64,000 nucleotides of DNA from Terripilifer ovatus (lineage in GTDB: Bacteria; Pseudomonadota; Alphaproteobacteria; Rhizobiales; Beijerinckiaceae), in assembly GCA_029222685.1 (NCBI GenBank), contig JARHVB010000083.1, forward strand, positions 279,249 through 343,248, in the 5' to 3' direction. Positions within the stretch are counted from its first letter, which is position 1. The number at the start of each line of letters is the position of its first letter. This document shows positions 8,966-17,575 of the stretch, in pieces. A program made the translations under genes and the position numbers. The notes beneath the pieces were generated by a model. It saw only the letters and a program-made list of their open reading frames with translations. It had not been told where the DNA came from and did not search any database.

Positions 8966-9691
8966 TCAGGCCCCCACGTTCGCGCCGATCTTCAGGCTTT
9001 CCACTGCATCCCAAAGGCTGTCGAAGCTGGAAATGATGCGATCCGGCGCAAAGGTGTGTACGGGCGCGTCCGTATAGCCGAAATCGACCGCGACCACCGG
9101 AATGCCGGCAGCCTGGGCCGTGTGGATATCGGTTTTCGAATCGCCGATCATCACCGCGCGGGCGAGATCGCCGCCGGCGCGGTCGATGGTCATGGTCAGG
9201 GCGCGCGGATCGGGCTTGGAAATCGGCTGGCCATCGACCTTGAACGTATCCTGGCCGCAGATGGCGCCGAAGCGCTGGGCGACACCAAGTTCGCGCAGCA
9301 GCATCAGCGACGGCCCTTCGACCTTGTTGGTGCAGACGGCAAAGCGCCAGCCTGCCGCCTCGAAGCGATCGAGCGTCGCCACGACGCCGGGAAACAGATG
9401 GCTCTCCTGGGCGATGCGGCTTTCGTATTGGGCCAGATAGTCCTGGAACAGGACTTCCAGCCGATCGGGATCGACGGCCCGGCCGGCCGCCTTGAAGCCT
9501 TGCTGGATCAGCGCCCGACCGCCGGCACCGACCATTTCACGACCATCGGCGAGGCTGACCGGCGCGATCCGCTCACGCTCCAGGATGACATTGAGCGATC
9601 CGATCAGGTCGCCGGCGGTTTCGGCCAGCGTTCCGTCGAGATCGAAGACGAGGATGGGTGGGAGGATGGGAGCAACGCGGGTCAAGGGCAT
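8966..9691 (-). CDS. gph: Phosphoglycolate phosphatase (HAD superfamily)
   Basis: The enzyme removes phosphate from 2-phosphoglycolate, which arises in DNA repair and from RuBisCO oxygenation. The 241-residue chain carries the HAD motifs in order: VFDLDGTLAET (nucleophile Asp in DxD), VCTNK (motif II Thr), the motif III lysine in SKPDPRAL, and VMIGDSKTDIHTAQAAG (motif IV acidic pair). A helical cap sits between motifs I and II. The start at 9691 is preferred over an in-frame ATG at 9808, which would add 39 residues before the family amino terminus. The specific substrate is assigned by overall similarity and the neighbouring rpiA; other phosphate monoesters are possible. Confidence 0.88.
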   Translation of the reverse strand: MPLTRVAPILPPILVFDLDGTLAETAGDLIGSLNVILERERIAPVSLADGREMVGAGGRALIQQGFKAAGRAVDPDRLEVLFQDYLAQYESRIAQESHLFPGVVATLDRFEAAGWRFAVCTNKVEGPSLMLLRELGVAQRFGAICGQDTFKVDGQPISKPDPRALTMTIDRAGGDLARAVMIGDSKTDIHTAQAAGIPVVAVDFGYTDAPVHTFAPDRIISSFDSLWDAVESLKIGANVGA

Positions 9692-9823
9692 GGCTGCCCC
9701 GTACCACAATCTGCGTCGGGCGTGAAAGCCTGCACATCTTTTGCCGCGATCCCCTGTAAAATCGGGCTTATCGATTCGCGGCGGCGCAAGATCGCGTCCG
9801 CCGTTCAAACTGGCGGGTTTACC

Positions 9824-10195
9824 ATGACGATCAGGGCGATTTCAGCGGCCGTTCTTGTTCTAGCCGGGACAGCGGGCGGCGCCCTGCCCGCGCTGGCGGC
9901 GAATTATCAATTCATGTCTTCGCCCGCGACCGGCCTCAACCTGATGTACCGGCTCGACCGGCTGACCGGCGAGGTCGGCGCCTGCCAGTACGGCCTCAAG
10001 GACGGCACGGTTGGCACGACGCTCTGCTACCGCTCTGGCGAGGGCGCAGGACCGCAAACCTCGTCGGAGTATGCGCTTGCCGCCTCCCACCACGAGGGCG
10101 AAGCCGGGATTTTCCGCGTCGACCTGCGCAACGGCACCATGTCGATCTGCTACCTCCTCAACGACGCCATCGTCTGCACGCCGCCGGGCAAGTAG
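9824..10195 (+). CDS. Small secreted protein of unknown function
   Basis: This 123-residue protein starts MTIRAISAAVLVLAGTAGG, a Sec signal peptide cleaved near ALPALAA. The mature part of about 95 residues contains MYRLDRLTGEVGACQYG and a later segment MSICYLLNDAIVCTP; four cysteines could form two disulfides in the periplasm. The sequence looks like a small beta-rich domain, with short W/Y-poor strands around paired cysteines. I do not recognise a named family. The frame is open far upstream, but the signal peptide fixes the start at 9824. It lies between gph (opposite strand) and rpiA (same strand, 84 bases on). Confidence 0.75.
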   Translation: MTIRAISAAVLVLAGTAGGALPALAANYQFMSSPATGLNLMYRLDRLTGEVGACQYGLKDGTVGTTLCYRSGEGAGPQTSSEYALAASHHEGEAGIFRVDLRNGTMSICYLLNDAIVCTPPGK

Positions 10196-10279
10196 CCGCC
10201 CCTCTTCGCGGGGGTTGACCTGACGCCGGCAAATCCATAACGACCGGAGCATTGCAGCAGACTTGTTCCGGGGACGGTT

Positions 10280-10978
10280 GTGGACAACGCCAAACGCATG
10301 GCCGCCGAACGGGCCGCGGAATTCGTCCGCGACGGGATGCGTCTCGGCCTGGGAACCGGCTCGACGGCGGCGCATTTCGTCGATTGCGTCGGCGAGCGGG
10401 TTGCAGCCGGCACGAAGCTGATCTGTGTCCCGACCTCGGAAGCGACCCGCAAACAGGCGGAAAAGCTCGGCATTCCCCTCTCGACCCTGGATGAGACGCC
10501 CGAACTCGACCTGACGGTCGACGGCGCCGACGAGTTCGACCAGGAGTTGCGGCTCATCAAGGGCGGCGGCGGCGCGCTGCTGCGTGAAAAAATCGTCGCC
10601 AATGCCTCGGAGCGGATGATCGTCATCACCGATGCCTCCAAAAGCGTCGCCCGGCTTGGCCGTTTCCCGCTGCCGGTCGAAATCGTGCCCTTCGGTGCCG
10701 AGGCGACCCGGCGCGCCATCACCAGGATGCTGGTTGATATGGATCAAACCGGCGCGATCAGGCTGCGCATGGGCGCCGACGGTCTTGTTTTCGTCACCGA
10801 TGGAGGCCACTACATCTTCGATTGCGCGCTGGGCTCTATTGCCGACCCTGACGGTCTTGCCCGCGCGCTTCATGAAATTCCCGGCGTCGTCGAGCACGGA
10901 TTGTTCCTCGGGCTCGCCGATGCTGTCATAGTCGCCGGCGATGCCGGCATCAAAATCATTGGAAACCCGGGGCCCTGA
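10280..10978 (+). CDS. rpiA: Ribose-5-phosphate isomerase A
   Basis: RpiA interconverts ribose 5-phosphate and ribulose 5-phosphate in the non-oxidative pentose phosphate pathway. The 232-residue chain has all family motifs: GLGTGSTAAHFV (phosphate loop), VDGADEFD with the catalytic aspartates, LIKGGGGALLREKIV with the catalytic glutamate in the usual context, and GGHYIFDC. The start is a GTG at 10280 with a GGGGAC ribosome binding site just upstream; a later ATG at 10298 would remove the first helix. The DUF2059 gene follows after 30 bases on the same strand, and gor follows that, an order seen in rhizobial genomes. Confidence 0.97.
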   Translation: MDNAKRMAAERAAEFVRDGMRLGLGTGSTAAHFVDCVGERVAAGTKLICVPTSEATRKQAEKLGIPLSTLDETPELDLTVDGADEFDQELRLIKGGGGALLREKIVANASERMIVITDASKSVARLGRFPLPVEIVPFGAEATRRAITRMLVDMDQTGAIRLRMGADGLVFVTDGGHYIFDCALGSIADPDGLARALHEIPGVVEHGLFLGLADAVIVAGDAGIKIIGNPGP

Positions 10979-11008
10979 TCCCGTCTGCGATACCTTTGGA
11001 GACTGAAC

Positions 11009-11554
11009 GTGAACCTGACCCGATCCTCTTTGCTGTCGGCCTGCCTGTTTTTAGCGCTTCCCGCCGTTGCCTTTGCGCAGGCAAAACCTGCCGCGCCCGC
11101 GCCTGCTGCACCGGCTGCGGCTGAGACCGATGCCTATGCGCCCGACCATATCGCCGCCGCGCGGCAGGTCGTGCTGACTTCGGGCATCGCCAATACGTTC
11201 AACCTTTTCTATCCGCAACTTGCCGACCAGGCGGTCAACGCCCTGACGCGCACGCGGCCGGAAATCCGCAACGACCTGATCGCCGTGCTGAAGCAGCTTG
11301 AGCCGGAATTCTCGGACCGCAAGGAGGAGGTCATCAAGGCGACGTCCAATGCCTTCGCGGGCGCCATGAGCGCCAAGGACCTCAAGGACACGGCTGCTTT
11401 CTTCGCCTCCGATGCCGGCAAGGCCTATGTCGCGATGCAGCCGAAGGTCATCAACCAGATGGTCGTCGCCATCGACGCCTGGAACCGGCAGCTGTCGACC
11501 GATCTCATGGTCCGCGTGCGCGAGGAAATGAAGAAAAAGGGTATTCAACTTTAA
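11009..11554 (+). CDS. DUF2059 domain-containing periplasmic protein
   Basis: The 181-residue protein has a signal peptide (MNLTRSSLLSACLFLALPAV, cleaved near AFAQA) followed by an Ala-Pro-rich linker and an all-helical domain. The segment with KDTAAFFASDAGKAYVA (about residues 128-145) is typical of DUF2059, where the helix pair precedes a conserved F-x-S-x-x-G-x-x-Y pattern. The biochemical role of the family is unknown. The gene sits between rpiA (30 bases upstream) and gor (24 bases downstream) on the same strand, so the three may be one transcript. The arrangement does not by itself reveal the function. Confidence 0.88.
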   Translation: MNLTRSSLLSACLFLALPAVAFAQAKPAAPAPAAPAAAETDAYAPDHIAAARQVVLTSGIANTFNLFYPQLADQAVNALTRTRPEIRNDLIAVLKQLEPEFSDRKEEVIKATSNAFAGAMSAKDLKDTAAFFASDAGKAYVAMQPKVINQMVVAIDAWNRQLSTDLMVRVREEMKKKGIQL

Positions 11555-11578
11555 CAGACCCTAACCGAGGCGCGCACC

Positions 11579-12967
11579 GTGGCTGAATACGACGTCGACC
11601 TTTTTGTCATCGGAGCGGGCTCCGGCGGCGTTCGCGCCGCGCGCATTGCCGGCGGCTACGGCGCCAAAGTCATGGTGGCGGAAGAGTTCCGCATCGGCGG
11701 TACCTGCGTCATCCGCGGATGCGTGCCGAAAAAGCTCTACGCCTACGCCAGCCGCTTCGCCGACGATTTCGAAGACGCCAAAGGCTTCGGCTGGTCGTTT
11801 CCTGAAAAGCCGACCTTCGACTGGCACAAGCTCGTTCAGGCGAAGGAGACCGAAATCTCGCGGCTGTCGAGCCTTTACCGCAAAGGCGTCGAGGGCTCGG
11901 GCGGCGTCATGGTTCAAAGCCGTGCCGAGGTCGTGGATGCGCATACGGTGCGGCTGATGCACGAGGGCCGCAACGTCACCGCGAAATATATCCTCGTCGC
12001 TACCGGCGGATCGCCGACCCTGGTGCCGCCGATCCCCGGCATGGAACACGCGATCTCCTCGAACGAAGTCTTCGACCTGAAAGAGTTTCCGCGCCGGCTG
12101 CTCATCGTCGGCGGCGGCTATATCGCCGTCGAGTTCGCCAGCGTATTCGCCCGCCTCGGCGCCAAGGTGACGCTTGCCATGCGTGCCGAAAACGTGCTGC
12201 GCGGCTTCGACGAGGACATGCGCAACGGCCTGCGCGACGGGCTGGAACATGCCGGCATCCATTTTCGTTTTTGCGCCCTGCCCGCGAAAATCGAAAAGCT
12301 GTCGCATGGTTTGGATGTCACGTTCACCGACGGTTCGACCGGCGATTATGACCAGGTGCTGGTCGCCACCGGCCGGCATCCGCATACGCACGGTCTTGGC
12401 TTGGAGAAGGCCGGCGTCGAGTTGAACCGCTCCGGCGCCGTCAAGGTCGATGGTTATTCGCGCACCAACATCCCGTCGATCTACGCGGTGGGCGACGTGA
12501 CACACCGCCTCAACCTGACGCCGGTCGCCGTCCGCGAGGGCCACGCCTTCGCCGACAATGTGTTCGGCGGCAAGGACATCAATGTCGACCGCGACGACGT
12601 GGCGACCGCCGTCTTCTCGACGCCGGAGATCGGCACGGTCGGTCTCACCGAAACGCAGGCGCGCGAGATTTTCGACGTCGTCGACATCTATCGCGCCAAT
12701 TTCCGGCCGCTGAAGTCGACGCTCTCCGGCCGGCAGGACCGCACGATCATGAAGCTCGTCGTCGACGGCACGAGCGACCGGGTGCTCGGCGCGCATATTC
12801 TCGGGCACGATGCAGGCGAGATGGCGCAATTGCTCGGCGTCGCCGTCAAGATGCGCGCCACCAAGGCTGATTTCGACGCGACCATGGCGGTACATCCCAC
12901 CGCCGCCGAAGAACTCGTGACCATGCGGACCCGCACGGCGCGCTATGAAAAAGAACACCGGCTATAG
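11579..12967 (+). CDS. gor: Glutathione-disulfide reductase
   Basis: Gor reduces oxidised glutathione with NADPH through FAD and a redox disulfide, in the cytoplasm. The 462-residue chain shows the FAD-binding GAGSGGVRAARIAG, the active-site disulfide in GGTCVIRGCVPKKL, the NAD(P)H-binding GGGYIAVEFA, the FAD-contact stretch IYAVGDVTHR and the carboxy-terminal dimer motif AVHPTAAEE with the catalytic histidine. Arginine just after the second dinucleotide fold (AMRAENVLRGFD) agrees with NADPH use. Length and motifs exclude lipoamide dehydrogenase, which lacks the NADPH arginines. The gene starts with GTG at 11579. Confidence 0.96.
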   Translation: MAEYDVDLFVIGAGSGGVRAARIAGGYGAKVMVAEEFRIGGTCVIRGCVPKKLYAYASRFADDFEDAKGFGWSFPEKPTFDWHKLVQAKETEISRLSSLYRKGVEGSGGVMVQSRAEVVDAHTVRLMHEGRNVTAKYILVATGGSPTLVPPIPGMEHAISSNEVFDLKEFPRRLLIVGGGYIAVEFASVFARLGAKVTLAMRAENVLRGFDEDMRNGLRDGLEHAGIHFRFCALPAKIEKLSHGLDVTFTDGSTGDYDQVLVATGRHPHTHGLGLEKAGVELNRSGAVKVDGYSRTNIPSIYAVGDVTHRLNLTPVAVREGHAFADNVFGGKDINVDRDDVATAVFSTPEIGTVGLTETQAREIFDVVDIYRANFRPLKSTLSGRQDRTIMKLVVDGTSDRVLGAHILGHDAGEMAQLLGVAVKMRATKADFDATMAVHPTAAEELVTMRTRTARYEKEHRL

Positions 12968-12995
12968 TGTCGATAGACAGATTGCATCGCAGCAT

Positions 12996-13026
12996 CCGTG
13001 CGGGGGTCAAGCCGGTGCCTGCACGG
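12996..13026. other. Hairpin between convergent gor and livF
   Basis: CCGTGC (12996-13001) can pair with GCACGG (13021-13026) and the inner GG with CC. It lies between two converging genes and might stop transcription from either side, but no T-run follows on either strand, so the assignment is weak. Confidence 0.3.
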
Positions 13027-13079
13027 TGGCTATACTGACGCGGATCGCACCGACATCCGCACCGGCCAGAGAGCAATCG

Positions 13080-13208
13080 CTACGAAGGCCCAATCAACCG
13101 GCCAAGTAGCTGTGGATTAGCTAGCAGTGTCGCGCTATCCGTGCGGTGCACGATTTTTCCACGATCGAGCACGATCGCGTTGTTGGCGATCGAGAGCGCG
13201 AGACTCGC
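13080..13208 (-). pseudogene. Out-of-frame C-terminal tail of the LivF-type ATPase
   Basis: If one base is removed from the T6 run at 13209-13214 (A6 on the coding strand), the LivF frame continues here for 42 residues to a TAG at 13082-13080. The recovered tail reads ALSIANNAIVLDRGKIVHR and then a helix ending LLGRLIGPS, which is exactly how LivF proteins end. In the sequence as given this part is not read in frame with the ATPase. Confidence 0.8.
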
Positions 13209-13773
13209 TTTTTTGTTCGACCAGCAGAACCGAAAGCGAAGCGTCCTCTACCAGGCTTTTTATAGCGCGATGAATTTCTGCTACGACCACGGGTGCGAGT
13301 CCTTCCATGGGTTCGTCGAGCAGGAGGAGATCGGGATTGAGCATCAGGGCGCGGCCGATCGCCAGCATCTGCTGTTCGCCACCTGACAGATGATCGCCCG
13401 CATGCCGCCGGCGTTCTCGCAACCGTGGGAACAGAGATTCGACACGCTCAAGCGTCCACGGGCCGGCTCTTGCCACAACGGTCAGGTTTTCACGGACGGA
13501 CAGCGACGGAAATATCCAGCGTTCCTGGGGCACCCAGCCCAGCCCGACGTGCGCGCGCGAGGCGGGATGAACTTTGAGAAGATCGCTGCCCTGCCAACTG
13601 ATTCTGCCGGCATGAACACGGGTCTGGCCCATGATTGTCGCCAGCAATGTTGTCTTGCCCACGCCGTTACGCCCGAGAACCGCGATGCTTTCGCCTTTCG
13701 ACAAAGCGAGATCGACGTCCTCAAGCACCAGCGAGGCGCCATAACCGGCACTCAGTCCGGCGATACGTAGCAT
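13135..13773 (-). CDS. LivF-type ABC transporter ATP-binding protein, frameshifted near its C-terminus
   Basis: This is the second ATPase of the Liv-type importer. It has Walker A GRNGVGKTTLL, Q-loop, signature LSGGEQQML and Walker B LLLLDEPMEGLAP. The start at 13773 (MLRIAG) lies 10 bases after GGAGGT; an ATG at 13782 would be only 1 base after it. The frame is normal up to LVEQK and then changes at an A6 run to an Arg-rich 24-residue tail with a stop at 13135, so 212 residues are read. One base fewer would give 230 residues, the usual family length. All nucleotide-binding motifs lie before the shift, so a partly active protein is possible. A sequencing error, a real mutation or slippage cannot be told apart from this sequence alone. 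Confidence 0.85.
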   Translation of the reverse strand: MLRIAGLSAGYGASLVLEDVDLALSKGESIAVLGRNGVGKTTLLATIMGQTRVHAGRISWQGSDLLKVHPASRAHVGLGWVPQERWIFPSLSVRENLTVVARAGPWTLERVESLFPRLRERRRHAGDHLSGGEQQMLAIGRALMLNPDLLLLDEPMEGLAPVVVAEIHRAIKSLVEDASLSVLLVEQKSESRALDRQQRDRARSWKNRAPHG

Positions 13774-13774
13774 C

Positions 13775-14530
13775 TCAGTCATGACCTCCTTCGCCAAGAT
13801 AGATTTGCCTGACGCTGGCATTGCCGGCAATTTCCGAAGGCGTCCCTTCCATGAAAACCTGTCCGTTCATGAGCACGATGATTTTCTTTGCGAAACGGAA
13901 GACGAGATCCATATCGTGCTCGATAAACAGGATCGCCGTCGATGCCGGCAACGCGTCAATGACTTCGAACAGCTCGGCGCTTTGGGTCGAAGGAATTCCC
14001 GCCGCCGGCTCGTCGAGCAGCAGCAGCCGCGGCCGCGCTGCCAGGCCTAGCGCGATTTCGAGAAGGCGCTGCTTGCCGTATGGAAGGCCGCCGACCGGGA
14101 GATCGGCGTCGGCGCCGAGCTTCACCAGGTCCAGCAGGCAAGACGCCTCCTCGTATTGCGCAGTCATCCGGTTGCGTGGTGCAAGCCATTTCCAACCCAT
14201 GCCGTCACGCTCGAAAACCGCCAAGGCAACCTGCTCTCGCACGGTTAATCTCGGGAACAAGCTTGTAATCTGGTAGGTGCGCGCAAGCCCATGCCGGACA
14301 CGGATGTGCATCGGCGCGCTGGTCAGATCCACGCCGGCAAATGTGATGTCGCCACTGGTCGATGAGAGCGCGCCGCTGAGCATGCTCACGAGCGTTGTCT
14401 TGCCAGCACCGTTTGGCCCGATCAAAGCATAACGCGCACCTTCGGGTATTGTAATTGAAACGTCGTCGACCGCACGCAATACGCCGAAGCATTTGGAAAG
14501 ACGTTTGGTTTCAAGCAACGTTGGGCTCAC
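13775..14530 (-). CDS. LivG-type branched-chain/aromatic ABC transporter ATP-binding protein
   Basis: The 251-residue ATPase has Walker A GPNGAGKTTLVSML, the LivG-type Q-loop ARTYQITSLFPRLTVREQV, signature PYGKQRLLEIALGL and Walker B LLLLDEPAAGI, with the H-loop in FIEHDMDLVF. These are LivG rather than LivF traits. It drives uptake through the LivH/LivM permeases. The start is taken as the GTG at 14530, whose first bases overlap the livM stop codon (GTGA), with a GGGGGA site upstream; an in-frame ATG at 14596 lies deep inside livM. The substrate class follows the operon, which pairs the importer with aromatic-ring enzymes. Confidence 0.9.
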   Translation of the reverse strand: MSPTLLETKRLSKCFGVLRAVDDVSITIPEGARYALIGPNGAGKTTLVSMLSGALSSTSGDITFAGVDLTSAPMHIRVRHGLARTYQITSLFPRLTVREQVALAVFERDGMGWKWLAPRNRMTAQYEEASCLLDLVKLGADADLPVGGLPYGKQRLLEIALGLAARPRLLLLDEPAAGIPSTQSAELFEVIDALPASTAILFIEHDMDLVFRFAKKIIVLMNGQVFMEGTPSEIAGNASVRQIYLGEGGHD

Positions 14531-15462
14531 GTGTCGCGTCCCCCTGCACGCGGCGCCATCAGGCCCATGATTCCGCTCGGCGCCAAGAACGCACATGCGA
14601 TCAGAACCAAGCCGAGCCAGAACTGCCAGTACACCGGGCTCAGACCGGACATCCAGTGATGGGCACCCATGTATAAAGCCGCGCCGATCAGGCCCCCATA
14701 TATCCTCCCAATTCCGCCAAAGATCAGGATCACCAGCACGTCAGCCGACAGTTGAACACTCAGGACGTTGAGCGCGACCACCTGTGTGGTTTGAGCGAGA
14801 ACCGCGCCGGCCGCGCCCGCGATCGCGGCGCTGATCACGAAGGCGGCAGTCAGACGCCCTTTCACCGGTATGCCGATGCCCGCGGCTCGCAAAGGGTTAT
14901 CGCGGATTGCCTCCAGGCTCAGCCCGAATGGGGATTTCACGACAAATCGCGCGAGGATGAAGCCGAGAACGAAGGTACACCAGGCGTAAGCGAAGCCAAT
15001 TTTTCCGGCCAGGTCAAAATCGAAGACGCCGAGGAGCGGCCATACCTCCATGCCCTGAAGGCCATCGGCACCGCCGGTTATGCCCGCTGCACGGTTCGCC
15101 GTCTCATACAATAGAACGGCGATTCCAAGCGTAATCATCAGGCGCGCGAGCGTGCCACTCCGCGCGGTCAAAAGACCGATTGGAATGCCGAGCGCGCCTG
15201 CGGCACAGGCTGCCACGAGAACGCCTGTAAGGGGCTCGCCCCAACCGTGCACGGACAGAAGGCCGGCGACATAGGCGCCGGCTCCGAAGAATGCGGCGTG
15301 CCCAAGCGTTGCGATCCCGGCATATCCAACGAGCAGGTCGAGCGAGATCGCCAGGAGCGCCATCACAAGAATCTGGCTTCCAAACACCAGGTAGTCAGGC
15401 AAAGCGATAGCGTAGCATAAGGGTGCCAGGATACATGCCGCGGCAGCAAGTCTTCGCGTCAA
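14527..15462 (-). CDS. LivM-type branched-chain ABC transporter permease
   Basis: The 311-residue membrane protein has about eight to nine hydrophobic segments and the LivM motif region LLVGYAGIATLGHAAFFGAGAY near residues 43-64. The segment around ARFVVKSPFGLSLEAIRDNP is the coupling loop that meets the ATPases. It forms the inner-membrane channel with LivH. The only good start is a TTG at 15462 that overlaps the livH stop codon (TTGA), which indicates translational coupling. It belongs to the operon running from 19936 to 13080. Confidence 0.92.
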   Translation of the reverse strand: MTRRLAAAACILAPLCYAIALPDYLVFGSQILVMALLAISLDLLVGYAGIATLGHAAFFGAGAYVAGLLSVHGWGEPLTGVLVAACAAGALGIPIGLLTARSGTLARLMITLGIAVLLYETANRAAGITGGADGLQGMEVWPLLGVFDFDLAGKIGFAYAWCTFVLGFILARFVVKSPFGLSLEAIRDNPLRAAGIGIPVKGRLTAAFVISAAIAGAAGAVLAQTTQVVALNVLSVQLSADVLVILIFGGIGRIYGGLIGAALYMGAHHWMSGLSPVYWQFWLGLVLIACAFLAPSGIMGLMAPRAGGRDT

Positions 15463-16319
15463 CGCGCCCTCCCGTAGAGACCGTTGGGGAACATGACGAG
15501 CAGTGCCACCATCAAGAGATATAAGGTAAAACTTCCGGTTTCGGGCGCGTAGTAACGGCTTGCGGTGTCAAGGATGCCGACGATCAACGCCGCAAGGAGA
15601 GGACCAACGAAGCTGCCGGCTCCCCCGACCACGACAACAAGCAGGAAGTAAACGAGGTATTTGAACGCGAATGACGGATCGAGACCAAGGAGCTGGACTC
15701 CAAGCGCGCCGCCCAAGCCTGCCAATGCCGAACCGAAGGTAAATGCAATCGTCATCAGGCGATCGACATTGATTCCCATGCCGATCGCCGCCCTCCGGTT
15801 GTCGACGGCGCAACGGAGCTGTGCACCAAATCGGGTGAGCTGCACGATCGATGCCAGCACAACAGCCATGGCCACCACCAGCACCACGGTGAACAGGCGG
15901 AAAGTCGAGATATTTGCGTCCAGAAACGAGATTTGTCCCTGTAGATACGGAGGCAGGTGAATCGGCTGAGATCCAGCGCCAAACAGAAAGACCGCCGACG
16001 CAGCGCTCACGTTCAGCACGCCAACTGTAAAGAGCACCTGCGTCAGATGACTTGCCTCATAGAGCCTTCGATAAAGTGCGAGTTCCAGGACCAGGCCAAA
16101 TACACCTGCGATCAAAAATGCCAAAGGAAGCATTGCGAGGTAAGGGATGCCTAGCGCGTTCATGCCATAGACGCATGCATATCCACCGACCATGGCGAAG
16201 GCGCCATGGGCCAGATTAGCAAATTGCATGAGACCCATCGTGATCGACAGGCCGGCGCTGATGATGAAAAGAAGGCTCGCATAGGCGATACCGTCGAGAA
16301 GAACGCCGATGAACTGCAT
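15459..16319 (-). CDS. LivH-type branched-chain ABC transporter permease
   Basis: The 286-residue permease begins MQFIGVLLDGIAYASLLFII and has about eight membrane segments. It shows the LivH motifs GLMQFANLAHGAFAMVGGY near the amino terminus, a coupling-loop arginine/glycine region with VDNRRAAIGMGINVDR, and VVVGGAGSFVGPLLAALIVG towards the end. It pairs with LivM. The binding-protein gene precedes it by 13 bases, and livM starts inside its stop codon. Confidence 0.93.
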   Translation of the reverse strand: MQFIGVLLDGIAYASLLFIISAGLSITMGLMQFANLAHGAFAMVGGYACVYGMNALGIPYLAMLPLAFLIAGVFGLVLELALYRRLYEASHLTQVLFTVGVLNVSAASAVFLFGAGSQPIHLPPYLQGQISFLDANISTFRLFTVVLVVAMAVVLASIVQLTRFGAQLRCAVDNRRAAIGMGINVDRLMTIAFTFGSALAGLGGALGVQLLGLDPSFAFKYLVYFLLVVVVGGAGSFVGPLLAALIVGILDTASRYYAPETGSFTLYLLMVALLVMFPNGLYGRAR

Positions 16320-16332
16320 GAACCCAGCCGTC

Positions 16333-17493
16333 CTACTGTTTTCCGTTATCCTTCACCGCGTCGTAAGTTTCGAACTCGACGTTAGTGAGAATGCCGTTCT
16401 TGCGTTCAAGTCGGCGAATATAGATGTTTTGAACGATGTCGCGGGTCTGCGGATCGAACGAAACCGGTCCACGAGGACTCTCAAGCTTCATGTTCCGCCA
16501 TATCTCGACCGATTTTACGGGGTCGAGTTTTCCCGCCTGCGCCTCAACGGCCTTGTAGAGCATGTTCATCGCGTCAAACGCGCCGACCGAGATGTAGGTC
16601 GGAATCCGGTTGCCCGAAACACTCTTGTAGGCCTCCACGAAGGCCATGTTTTCCTGGCTTTGATGGTCTTCCGAATAGTGCTGCGAAGAAATGATGCCAA
16701 TGGCATCGTCGTCCAGGGTCGCTGTGATCTGCGGTTGCAGCATGCCGCCTTCGACAACGAGCTTCACCCCCTTCTTGTCGAGACCGGCGTCGCGGAACGC
16801 CTTGATGAAATTTTTTGCCTGGTCTGGCGCCGGTAGAAATGCGAACACGCCGCCCGTCTCGGAATCCTGAATGCGTCGGATATAGGAGGCAAAGTCGATC
16901 GTATCGAGCGGTACGCGGATACTGCCGGTCATGGTTCCACCGGCTTCCACGAATTCGCGTTGAAATGCGTTCTCGGAGTCGATTCCCGGAGCGTAGTCCG
17001 CGACGATCGTGAAGACCCGCTTCATTCCGTTTTTGGCGACCCACCGTGCAAGGGGCGCCGTGGTTTGGGCAACGGTGAAGGAAGCCCTCGCCGTATATGG
17101 AAACTTGGCCAGTATGCCGGATGTCGCGGCATTCATGATCAACATCGGCGTCTTGGACTGGGTGCTGACCTGTCCCGCGGCAATCGCGGTCGGCGTGAAA
17201 AGATGGCCTGCCAATACGTCGACTTTGTCGCGAGTGACGAGTTCCTGAGCCAGACGCCGTGCGACATCGGGCGCCGGAGTCGGCGCATCGCGGCTGATGA
17301 CGATCACTTTGCGCCCTGCAACCACATCGCCGTGAAGCTTGAAGAAGGCTTTGATGCCGTTGTCCATTTCAAGACCGGCCGTCTCACTTCCGGAGAACGG
17401 TGCGATCAACCCGATCTTCAAATCGTCCGCCCGCGCGGCGACGGCGGTTAGAACGGCCGCCAGACAGACAACGGTTCTGAATGATGCTTGCAT
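16333..17493 (-). CDS. Liv-type ABC transporter substrate-binding protein (type I periplasmic fold)
   Basis: The 386-residue precursor has a signal peptide (MQASFRTVVCLAAVLTAV, cleaved near AARADD) and then DLKIGLIAPFSGSETAGLEM, the hallmark of the LivJ/LivK family. The segment IVADYAPGIDSENAFQREF and the later SVGAFDAMNMLYKAVE also fit. The start at 17493 has a GGGAGAGGGA site; the open frame extends further upstream without a signal. Members of this class bind branched-chain amino acids, amides or aromatic acids. The ring-cleavage and hydroxylase genes upstream in the same operon make an aromatic acid the best guess here. Confidence 0.9.
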   Translation of the reverse strand: MQASFRTVVCLAAVLTAVAARADDLKIGLIAPFSGSETAGLEMDNGIKAFFKLHGDVVAGRKVIVISRDAPTPAPDVARRLAQELVTRDKVDVLAGHLFTPTAIAAGQVSTQSKTPMLIMNAATSGILAKFPYTARASFTVAQTTAPLARWVAKNGMKRVFTIVADYAPGIDSENAFQREFVEAGGTMTGSIRVPLDTIDFASYIRRIQDSETGGVFAFLPAPDQAKNFIKAFRDAGLDKKGVKLVVEGGMLQPQITATLDDDAIGIISSQHYSEDHQSQENMAFVEAYKSVSGNRIPTYISVGAFDAMNMLYKAVEAQAGKLDPVKSVEIWRNMKLESPRGPVSFDPQTRDIVQNIYIRRLERKNGILTNVEFETYDAVKDNGKQ

Positions 17494-17575
17494 TGTCCCT
17501 CTCCCTCTAAACATTCGTTCCAGCCTCGCGGCGCGACTCCGTCTCCGCAGCGCCGCGATCAGACGTTGCGCCGGT

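Noticed and set aside
8888..9823. Long amino-terminal extension of the small secreted protein ending at 10195
   Set aside because: It is antisense to gph, and a clear signal peptide starts at 9824.
11561..12958. A 465-codon minus-strand frame over gor
   Set aside because: Antisense shadow of a gene with all glutathione reductase motifs.
13209..13214. Programmed -1 frameshifting in livF
   Set aside because: The reading frame groups the bases as CAA AAA AGC, which is not the A-AAA-AAG heptamer, and restoration needs a +1 shift. No downstream stimulatory stem was evident.
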